Source: Gammaproteobacteria bacterium
GTDB taxonomy: Bacteria > Pseudomonadota > Gammaproteobacteria > Burkholderiales > Burkholderiaceae_E
Assembly: GCA_030425615.1 (NCBI GenBank)
Contig: JAUIAI010000269.1
Location: 1 to 5,145 of the forward strand
DNA: 5,145 nucleotides
Direction: 5' to 3'
In this document: piece after piece, positions 1-4,579 of the stretch
Numbering within the stretch: position 1 is the stretch's first letter
Layout: every line of letters starts with the position of its first letter
Notes under the pieces: generated by a model
The model's database searches: none
Seen by the model: only the letters and a program-made list of their open reading frames with translations
What the model was told of the DNA's origin: nothing
Translations under genes and position numbers: made by a program

Positions 1-739
1 CCAGCGGGCGTGTCAGGGTGCGCAACACCCAGACGGACACACCGCCCAGGAGAATCGAGACCGAGAGAATGCCCAGCAGCAGCCCGTTGAGCGTGTCCGG
101 TGCGGCGGAGCCCGCCGCGGCCATGCCACGAGCGCCGTCGAGCACCACATAGAGATAACCGTCGGGCGCGGGTCCCGGACCCAGCGCGGTTGCGGAGAAG
201 ACACCCCGCCGGCCCGGGCGCATCGGGTCGTCACCGAGTACCGGCAGGCGGGGCGGCGCGATCGAGGGAATGGCGAGCCGGCGCACCGGCCCGATATCGA
301 TGGGCGCAAAGGCCGAATCGGCGCGATCGAGGGCGTGCGCAAGCACTCGTCCGTCGGCATCGAGCAGATAGATCTCGAGGGCGGGGTTGATCTTCATGAC
401 GTTGCGTGCGAGTTCGCGCATCAGCGGCAGATCGGCACGGCCGTCGATGTCGATCAGATCACGCTGCAGCATCGTCGCGATGCTCGTGGCCAGGCCGAAG
501 TTCTGACGCTGGATGGTCTCCCGGGCCGCGTCGAGCGAACCTGCGCGCATCAGTGTCGCGGTGCCCAGGAACGCCAGGGAAAGCAGGCCCGCGATGACGA
601 TGACCAACTGGACCTGCAGCCGCCCGATCAGGGATGGCGCTTCGACGTCGCCGCCGGGATACCGCCCCGAGTTCGCGACGGATCGTCCGGACGGGAGACC
701 GCCGTCGTCCGACGGCGCCGGCTCCGTTCGGGTGGTCAT
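1..739 (-). CDS. sensor histidine kinase, N-terminal part (partial at window edge)
   Basis: The first 246 codons of a membrane-bound sensor kinase; the gene runs off the left edge before the catalytic domains. Order seen: a polar N-terminal stretch of about 40 residues, a hydrophobic helix at about 43-64, a sensor region at about 65-216, a second hydrophobic helix at about 217-238, then RTLTRPL, which is how a HAMP linker usually begins. The sensor region includes EIYLLDADGRVLAH (about 122-135), resembling PAS/Cache-like extracytoplasmic sensor folds. This topology is standard for kinases paired with OmpR-type regulators. The ATG lies inside the last codons of the upstream response regulator (ATGA overlap), so the two are probably translationally coupled and form a cognate pair. 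The HisKA and HATPase domains lie outside the window, so kinase activity is inferred from topology and neighbour. The ligand is unknown. Confidence 0.9.
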   Translation of the reverse strand, partial: MTTRTEPAPSDDGGLPSGRSVANSGRYPGGDVEAPSLIGRLQVQLVIVIAGLLSLAFLGTATLMRAGSLDAARETIQRQNFGLATSIATMLQRDLIDIDGRADLPLMRELARNVMKINPALEIYLLDADGRVLAHALDRADSAFAPIDIGPVRRLAIPSIAPPRLPVLGDDPMRPGRRGVFSATALGPGPAPDGYLYVVLDGARGMAAAGSAAPDTLNGLLLGILSVSILLGGVSVWVLRTLTRPL

Positions 740-1464
740 GCCACGAGCCGGTAGCCGACCCGCCAGAGCGTCTCGATTCGGACCGTGTCGGGCGCGACGG
801 CGCGCAGCTTGGCACGCAGCCGGTTGATGTGGCTGTTGACCGTGTGGTCGAAGCCGTCGTGCGACGGCCCCCAGACCGCGTCGAGCAGCTGGTCACGCGT
901 GAACACCTGGCCGGGGTGCCTGACGAAGTGCGCGAGGAGATCGGATTCCCGGCGGGTCAGCGTGAGCTCGCTGCCACCGTGCCAGGCGCGGTGGTTCGAC
1001 CGATCGATGGACAGTCCGCCCACGCGATAGGTCTCCCGCGTCTCCAGCCCGTTCGCCTGCGGGATGCCGGCCGTGAGCCGTCCCCGACGCATCAACGCAC
1101 GTGCTCTTGCCTGCAATTCCAGAACCCCGAATGGCTTGACGAGATAGTCGTCCGCGCCGCTCTCCAGGCCCATGACCCGGTCCAGCTCGGAGCCGAGCGC
1201 GGTCAGCATCAGAATCGGAAGGCCTGGATCCTGCTCGCGCACCTGGCGGCACACCTCGAGCCCGCCGAGGCCGGGTAGCCGGATGTCGAGAACCAGCATG
1301 TCCCACGCCCCGTTGATCGCCCGGGCAAGGCCCTGACGGCCGTCGCCCACGGCCTCGGCATGGGCCGAGATCGAGCCGAGGTGGTGGACGATCAGACGGG
1401 CGAGGTCCTGCTCGTCTTCGACGATCAGGACCCGTCCCGCCCGGGTAGCCGTGACGGCGTTCAT
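736..1464 (-). CDS. OmpR/PhoB-family two-component response regulator
   Basis: A complete 242-residue DNA-binding response regulator of normal family length. The receiver domain covers about residues 10-125. Its acidic pocket is E16/D17 (LIVEDE), the expected phospho-acceptor is D60 (LVLDIRLPG), and the conserved switch Thr and Lys are T88 (MLTA) and K110 (LVKPFG). After a short linker comes a winged-helix effector domain (about 145-242) with the typical LTRRESDLLAHF, GQVFTRDQLLDAVWG and DHTVNSHINRLRAKL segments; the last should be the recognition helix. It ends in WRVGYRLVA. The start follows a weak purine stretch (GGAAAG, 1475-1470), five bases upstream of the ATG. The stop overlaps the kinase start by ATGA. 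Two spondin-domain genes lie upstream on the same strand and are plausible targets or operon partners. The specific regulon cannot be read from the sequence. Confidence 0.97.
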   Translation of the reverse strand: MNAVTATRAGRVLIVEDEQDLARLIVHHLGSISAHAEAVGDGRQGLARAINGAWDMLVLDIRLPGLGGLEVCRQVREQDPGLPILMLTALGSELDRVMGLESGADDYLVKPFGVLELQARARALMRRGRLTAGIPQANGLETRETYRVGGLSIDRSNHRAWHGGSELTLTRRESDLLAHFVRHPGQVFTRDQLLDAVWGPSHDGFDHTVNSHINRLRAKLRAVAPDTVRIETLWRVGYRLVA

Positions 1465-1569
1465 GGAGACTTTCCGGACTGGGGGGCCCAGGATCGGTAG
1501 CGCCGGACCCCGGGCCCTTACAGATGTCCGCCCGGCTACTCTGTCCGCCCGGCTACTCTGTCCGCCCGG
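1465..1569 (-). other. gap between spondin lipoprotein and response regulator genes
   Basis: These 105 bases hold most of a three-copy 17-bp tandem repeat (listed separately). They also hold two GGGCCC hexamers (1484-1489 and 1512-1517) that could pair around a 22-base loop, and the weak ribosome binding site of the response regulator. I see no convincing sigma70-type -35/-10 pair and no T-tract terminator on the minus strand. It is therefore open whether the response regulator is read through from the spondin genes or has its own promoter. Confidence 0.5.
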
Positions 1570-1575
1570 CTACTC
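1525..1575. repeat. three perfect tandem copies of a 17-bp unit across a stop codon
   Basis: The unit TGTCCGCCCGGCTACTC (minus strand GAGTAGCCGGGCGGACA) occurs three times without mismatch or spacer, at 1525-1541, 1542-1558 and 1559-1575. The unit nearest the lipoprotein gene supplies its last codon (GAG) and stop (TAG, 1572-1570). Because 17 is not a multiple of three, the TAG of each copy (1572, 1555 and 1538) falls in a different reading frame. The minus strand is thus closed in all three frames here. The likely origin is replication slippage; a regulatory role is possible but unproven. Confidence 0.95.
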
Positions 1576-2334
1576 GACCCGGCGGATCCGTACGCGGGCC
1601 ACGGGATCCAGCCAGCGATGCCGGTTGTCCAGCGCGGAGCCGGCCAGCCCGTCGTCCCGGCTGATCGCGCCGGGGTGCGGCAGCACCGCGTCGATGAAGT
1701 CGTCGCGCGCCGCATCGAATCCGCTCCCTCCTCCGGCGGGGCCGGGGATGTTCGCCGCCAGCTCGTCGTTCGCCTCGGTCCCCGTGTCGTAGCTCCCCAT
1801 GTCGCGGACCTGTTCATCGCCGACCGCGAGCGAAGCGAGATCGACACCACGCACCGCGCCGATCGCGTCGTTCGTATTGACCAGCATCGTGACCGCCGAC
1901 AGCATGGCCGATGCGGCATCGGCCGTGCCGGGCAGCGTGATCTCGCGGGTCTGGCTCGCCCCCGGCGCGATCGGGTCCTGGGTGGCAGCCTCCGCGGCGA
2001 TCACGCCGGGTGTACTCGTGGCAAGTGCGACGAGCGGCGCGGTGTCGGCGCCCTCGGCCAGTGCCTCGAGCGCGGTCGATGCGGGTTGCGCTTCGACGAA
2101 CAACCGGAACGCATCGGAGTGCACGACGAACGCCGGTGGCGACAAGGGTTGCCCGGCCGTGAGGTTGGTGATGGTGATTTCGTAGCGGGCCCCGTCGGAG
2201 GTTCCGGGCGTCGTCTGGGTGTCGTTGCCGACCGCGTCACCTGCCGGGCTCGTGACGTCGTCGCTGCCGCAGGCGGCGACGGCGAGCGCACAACCCGCGA
2301 CGAGCGCGAAACGCGTGAATCTGCTGGTTTTCAT
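1570..2334 (-). CDS. spondin-domain lipoprotein
   Basis: A complete 254-residue protein. The N-terminus is a lipoprotein signal: positive residues (K2, R5, R8), a hydrophobic core, and a lipobox ending V19-A20-A21-C22. The residue after Cys is Gly, with no Asp at +2, so outer-membrane placement is more likely than inner-membrane retention. A Gly/Thr/Asp-rich linker (about 23-48) leads into a Spond_N-type domain: YEITITNLTAGQPLSPPAF (51-69), AFRLFVEAQPAS (75-86), LAEGADTAPL (92-101), MLVNTNDAIGAV (150-161), DTGTEANDEL (183-192), and a terminal RHRWLDPVARVRI (238-250). It shares this motif order with the protein encoded just upstream (EITI-NL, QPAS, AEG-D, GTE-NDEL, HRWL-P-ARV). The start is well supported: GAGGAGG (2348-2342) sits seven bases before the ATG and overlaps the upstream stop. 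Known FS domains have a C2-like beta-sandwich; the bacterial role is unknown to me. Confidence 0.9.
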   Translation of the reverse strand: MKTSRFTRFALVAGCALAVAACGSDDVTSPAGDAVGNDTQTTPGTSDGARYEITITNLTAGQPLSPPAFVVHSDAFRLFVEAQPASTALEALAEGADTAPLVALATSTPGVIAAEAATQDPIAPGASQTREITLPGTADAASAMLSAVTMLVNTNDAIGAVRGVDLASLAVGDEQVRDMGSYDTGTEANDELAANIPGPAGGGSGFDAARDDFIDAVLPHPGAISRDDGLAGSALDNRHRWLDPVARVRIRRVE

Positions 2335-2341
2335 GGCTCCG

Positions 2342-2348
2342 CCTCCTC
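2342..2348 (-). promoter_or_regulatory. ribosome binding site overlapping the upstream stop
   Basis: GAGGAGG on the minus strand lies seven bases before the ATG of the lipoprotein gene and shares bases with the TGA (2349-2347) of the first spondin gene. This supports both the chosen start and co-transcription, with likely translational coupling of the two spondin genes. Confidence 0.85.
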
Positions 2349-3054
2349 AACGCACGGTCAGCGTGACGCGGGCGGCCGGCGACAGCCAGCGGTGCCGGCG
2401 GCTGTCGATGTCCGAGGCGCCACCGGCAGGATCGGTGTCGCCGAGGTTGCCCCGATGGATGTGAACGAAGCCTTCGGCCGGGTCGCCCAGACCCGACCCG
2501 TTCTGGCCGAGCAGCGGATCCAGCGGCGGCGGAACGGGCATGCCCGGCTGGCCGGGTTGCCCACTGCCGCGAAGCTCGTCGTTGCCTTCGGTCCCGGCAT
2601 CGTAGACCGGGACGTCATAGGTGTAGGTCCCGGGTTCGGTGGGGACTGTGATCGCGTTGAGACCGATGAAGCCGTCATTGCTCGGCAGGATCATGGCGAC
2701 AACCGAGAGTTGCGTGTTGGCCGTGCCGGCGCCGCCCGTCGACGTCGCGGTGGTCGACTGGGCCGGACCCAGCAGGCCGCCGGCCGGGTTCGCGACCGCA
2801 GTCCCCCCGATCGATTGGACATCGCTCTCGAGACCGGCGATGTCGCCGCCTTCGGCCATCGTCTGAATGGCATTGGACGCCGGCTGACCGCTGGTGAACA
2901 GACGGGTGCCGGCCGGATGCGTGGCCACCAGTAGCGGAGTGAAGTACAGGCCACGAGAAAGGTTCTGGATCGTGATCTCGAGATCGGCGGCCTGGGCGTG
3001 CGGTGCGAGCGCCGCCGTCAGCGTGGCGGCGGCGGCGAGGGAGAGGGCTTTCAC
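2347..3054 (-). CDS. secreted/periplasmic spondin-domain protein
   Basis: A complete 235-residue protein with a Sec signal peptide (MKALSL, hydrophobic core, probable cleavage after AQA at residue 22). The mature part opens directly with the Spond_N-type domain: DLEITIQNLSRGLYFTPLLVA (24-44), RLFTSGQPASNA (51-62), MAEGGDIAGL (66-75), LSVVAMILPSNDGFIGL (116-132), then YDAGTEGNDEL (151-161) and HRWLSPAARVTL (221-232). Between the last two lies a Gly/Pro-rich insertion (about 163-195). There is no lipobox, so this partner is soluble or surface-released, while its paralogue one gene downstream is a lipoprotein. The start codon is GTG, supported by AGGAG (3066-3062) seven bases upstream and by the signal peptide beginning there. 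It is first in the minus-strand run, so its promoter should lie in the divergent region 3055-3343. The GTE-NDE motif may be a metal or structural loop (inference). Confidence 0.92.
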   Translation of the reverse strand: MKALSLAAAATLTAALAPHAQAADLEITIQNLSRGLYFTPLLVATHPAGTRLFTSGQPASNAIQTMAEGGDIAGLESDVQSIGGTAVANPAGGLLGPAQSTTATSTGGAGTANTQLSVVAMILPSNDGFIGLNAITVPTEPGTYTYDVPVYDAGTEGNDELRGSGQPGQPGMPVPPPLDPLLGQNGSGLGDPAEGFVHIHRGNLGDTDPAGGASDIDSRRHRWLSPAARVTLTVR

Positions 3055-3061
3055 TGAAGTG

Positions 3062-3066
3062 CTCCT
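3062..3066 (-). promoter_or_regulatory. ribosome binding site fixing a GTG start
   Basis: AGGAG on the minus strand lies seven bases before the GTG at 3054-3052. No other start with comparable spacing lies upstream, and the signal peptide begins exactly at this codon. Confidence 0.75.
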
Positions 3067-3171
3067 GGGGATTCGTTGTCGGAGCCTGCATTGAGCCCGT
3101 GGCTGCCGCGCGATACCTCACCGAATGTTCACGGCGCGATGGGTTTTCGGACAACGGGTCCGGACTGGAAC

Positions 3172-3205
3172 GGCAGCCCGGTGGCGGGCGCCACGGGCCG
3201 CTGCC
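3172..3205. repeat. imperfect inverted repeat in the divergent region
   Basis: The arms GGCAG (3172-3176) and CTGCC (3201-3205) enclose further pairing, CCC with GGG and GTGGC (3181-3185) with GCCAC (3190-3194), around a four-base GGGC loop. There is a one-base bulge on the left and a three-base bulge on the right. No T-run follows on either strand, so it does not look like an intrinsic terminator. It could be an operator or a leader structure, or simply a product of high GC content. Confidence 0.5.
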
Positions 3206-3331
3206 GCGGACGTTTCAACAACGGCAGCCGGGAGCGACTACCATCGACTCATCGGTCCTGCCGGGTGTTGCTCTGCGGCTCGTCCGTTCATGAGCGTTCC
3301 GAGGCGGTGGCGGTCTTCAACAATGTTTGAC

Positions 3332-3338
3332 GAGGAGG
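3332..3338 (+). promoter_or_regulatory. ribosome binding site deciding the hydrolase start
   Basis: GAGGAGG ends five bases before the ATG at 3344. It is only two bases from the in-frame GTG at 3341, and it lies downstream of the in-frame ATG at 3323. Spacing therefore favours 3344 as the start. Confidence 0.85.
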
Positions 3339-3343
3339 ATGTG

Positions 3344-4036
3344 ATGGGTGAAATGATCCGGTTCAACCGGCCCGACGGCCAGCAGGTCGGCGGGTACCTT
3401 GCCAAACCGCGTGCCGGTGTCGACGGGCCCGGCCTCGTGGTCATTCAGGAGTGGTGGGGCCTGAACGACCAGATCCAGGGCGTGGCCGACCGTTTCGCGG
3501 AGGCCGGTTACACGGCCCTGGTGCCCGATCTCTACCGGGGCAGGAAGACGGCCGAGGCCGAGGAGGCCAACCACCTGATGACCAGCCTGGATTTCGGCGA
3601 CGCCGCCGGCCAGGACGTGCGGGGTGCCGTCCAGTTCCTGAAGCAGACCTGTGACAGGGTGGGTGTCACGGGCTTCTGCATGGGCGGCGCGCTCACGTTG
3701 CTTTCGGTGGTGAACGTTCCGGAAGTCGATGCGGGCGTGGCCTGGTACGGGTATCCGCCGCTCGAATACATCGACGCCGGCAGAATCAAGGTGCCGCTCA
3801 TGGCTCACTGGGCGACTCAGGACGCTGCCTTCCCGATCGCGAACGTGGACGCGCTCGAGGAGAAGCTGAAGGCTGCCGGGGTGGGCTACGAGTTCCACCG
3901 CTACGATGCGCAGCACGCGTTCGCCAACGAGACCGCGGTGGGCGAGAACAAGCTGCCCATCACGGGCTATGACGCCGATTGCGCCGAGCTCGCCTGGACG
4001 CGCACACTCGCCTTCTTCGACAAGCACCTGGGCTGA
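3344..4036 (+). CDS. dienelactone hydrolase family protein
   Basis: A complete 230-residue cytoplasmic alpha/beta hydrolase with no signal peptide, close to the usual dienelactone hydrolase length. The family triad is intact: nucleophile C112 in GFCMGG (110-115), D160 in HWATQD, and H191 in DAQHAFAN. E36 in QEWWGLN matches the conserved Glu that gates the Cys in characterised dienelactone hydrolases. The PDLYRG segment (61-66) is also typical. Characterised members hydrolyse dienelactone to maleylacetate in chloroaromatic breakdown, but many chromosomal homologues have no known substrate. No catechol dioxygenase, cycloisomerase or maleylacetate reductase gene is next to it, so a dedicated catabolic role is not supported here. 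The frame is open further upstream, but the start at 3344 is set by GAGGAGG five bases before it. It is divergent from the spondin genes and convergent with the small secreted protein gene. Confidence 0.95.
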   Translation: MGEMIRFNRPDGQQVGGYLAKPRAGVDGPGLVVIQEWWGLNDQIQGVADRFAEAGYTALVPDLYRGRKTAEAEEANHLMTSLDFGDAAGQDVRGAVQFLKQTCDRVGVTGFCMGGALTLLSVVNVPEVDAGVAWYGYPPLEYIDAGRIKVPLMAHWATQDAAFPIANVDALEEKLKAAGVGYEFHRYDAQHAFANETAVGENKLPITGYDADCAELAWTRTLAFFDKHLG

Positions 4037-4038
4037 AC

Positions 4039-4062
4039 GGGGCCGGCTTCGGGGGCGGCCCC
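4039..4062 (+). terminator. possible GC-rich terminator hairpin after the hydrolase
   Basis: GGGGCCG (4039-4045) pairs perfectly with CGGCCCC (4056-4062) around a ten-base loop, beginning two bases after the hydrolase stop. No T-tract follows, so intrinsic termination is doubtful. The stem lies in the 88-base space between two convergent genes, where a terminator or mRNA 3'-end stabiliser is expected. The rest of this space (to 4124) is GC-rich with no other clear element. Confidence 0.4.
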
Positions 4063-4124
4063 GGGGCGCGGCCCTGAGCGCGGAGCGCCCCCCGGCGGGC
4101 CGCGCCGATGGCCGCCGCCCGCGG

Positions 4125-4379
4125 CTACTTCGTCTTCGTCTTGTCTTTCGTGCGCGTCGTGGTTGTCGACCCGTCCGAGTTCTCGGTCTTGGTCGTCGTC
4201 TTGGTCTTGGTGACCGTGGTGCCGTCCTTCTTCGTCTTGGTGGTGGTCTTGGTGGTCTGCGAGATCACCTTGCCGCCGCCGCCGGTGACATAGCCGGGAA
4301 CGGCGGTGGCGAGGGCGGTTCCCGCCGTGAACGTCAGGGCGGCGCCAAGCGCCAGGGCGCGTAGGGTCTGGGTCAGCAT
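4125..4379 (-). CDS. small secreted Thr/Lys-rich protein, function unknown
   Basis: An 84-residue protein that I do not recognise. It begins with a clear Sec signal peptide (MLTQTLRALALGAALTF..., likely cut after ALA at residue 24). The predicted mature part is about 60 residues: a short AVPGYVTGGGG segment, then a low-complexity tail in which Thr (23 of 60) and Lys (12) dominate, with few acidic residues (net charge about +9). The tail holds two imperfect units starting DGTTVTKTK and DGSTTTTRTK. There is no Cys and no lipobox. The frame extends nine codons further to a GTG at 4406, but the ATG at 4379 has AGG seven bases upstream and starts the signal peptide directly. A strong signal sequence ahead of repetitive codons argues for a real gene. 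It could bind anionic polymers such as LPS, DNA or polysaccharide (inference from charge only). Confidence 0.75.
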   Translation of the reverse strand: MLTQTLRALALGAALTFTAGTALATAVPGYVTGGGGKVISQTTKTTTKTKKDGTTVTKTKTTTKTENSDGSTTTTRTKDKTKTK

Positions 4380-4397
4380 CTGGATACCTGCGGATTC

Positions 4398-4407
4398 CGT
4401 GATCACG
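4398..4407. repeat. 10-bp palindrome upstream of the small secreted protein gene
   Basis: CGTGATCACG is a perfect 10-base palindrome ending 18 bases before the ATG at 4379, within the expected 5' leader or promoter. It may be an operator half-pair or a chance palindrome. Confidence 0.4.
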
Positions 4408-4478
4408 ATGCTGCATTGTGGCGCAGGTTCCCGGCGGCGCCATCGCGGGAATGGGGGAGCGGGCTCGCCGGGCGGCGT

Positions 4479-4494
4479 CGGCGACGCGTCGCCG
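4479..4494. repeat. 16-bp perfect palindrome between divergent genes
   Basis: CGGCGACGCGTCGCCG is self-complementary over all 16 bases, with no spacer. It lies 85 bases before the helicase start and about 100 bases from the small-protein start, a position suited to a dimeric repressor or activator site. Without a loop or T-run it is not a terminator. GC-rich sequence makes palindromes more likely by chance. Confidence 0.6.
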
Positions 4495-4579
4495 GGTTGT
4501 CGCGGCGGGCCTTCCGGCCGACCCCGGGCGACGGTTCCGATGCAGGCCCCCGCCCGCGGGCCGCAGGCACAATAGCGTC

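Larger units (their letters stand above)
3055..3343. promoter_or_regulatory. divergent intergenic region, spondin operon / hydrolase
   Basis: No gene is supported here. The hydrolase frame stays open upstream to 3125, but that stretch has no start with a ribosome binding site and no recognisable protein similarity. The region must hold the promoter of the minus-strand spondin genes and probably that of the hydrolase. Candidate boxes (for example TACCAT at 3239-3244 for the plus strand) have no good -35 partner, so no promoter is assigned. It contains repeated CGGCAGC(C) words at 3101-3108 (inverted), 3171-3178 (direct), 3200-3206 (inverted, 7 bases) and 3222-3229 (direct), plus an imperfect hairpin at 3172-3205. 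Confidence 0.6.
4380..4579. promoter_or_regulatory. divergent intergenic region, small secreted protein / uvrD-type gene
   Basis: These 200 bases hold no supported gene. They should contain the promoters for the minus-strand small protein and the plus-strand helicase. Two perfect palindromes are visible: CGTGATCACG (4398-4407), 18 bases upstream of the small-protein ATG, and CGGCGACGCGTCGCCG (4479-4494) in the middle. CACAAT at 4568-4573 (plus) and at 4420-4415 (minus) each match four of six bases of a -10 box, but neither has a convincing -35. Confidence 0.5.

Noticed and set aside
1484..1517. GGGCCC pair as a terminator before the response regulator
   Set aside because: Each hexamer is self-complementary, the loop would be 22 bases, and no T-run follows on the minus strand.
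1618..2934. Long 438-codon open frame on the plus strand
   Set aside because: It lies antisense to both spondin genes, which have signal sequences, ribosome binding sites and family motifs. The translation is Arg/Gly-rich without any domain, as expected of a GC-rich shadow frame.
3213..3244. Possible sigma70 promoter (TTTCAA ... TACCAT) for the hydrolase
   Set aside because: The -35 matches only three of six bases and the spacing to TACCAT is too long, so it cannot be called above background.
3125..3343. N-terminal extension of the hydrolase (73 extra codons)
   Set aside because: The extension has no family similarity, and GAGGAGG immediately before 3344 marks the real start. E36, C112, D160 and H191 then fall at normal family positions.
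3317..4027. 236-codon minus-strand frame opposite the dienelactone hydrolase
   Set aside because: The plus strand has the full catalytic triad and a strong ribosome binding site. The antisense translation shows no recognisable domain.
4071..4124. Further GC-rich inverted repeats after the hydrolase
   Set aside because: Several short overlapping stems are possible, none dominant and none followed by T residues. They are expected by chance in such GC-rich sequence.
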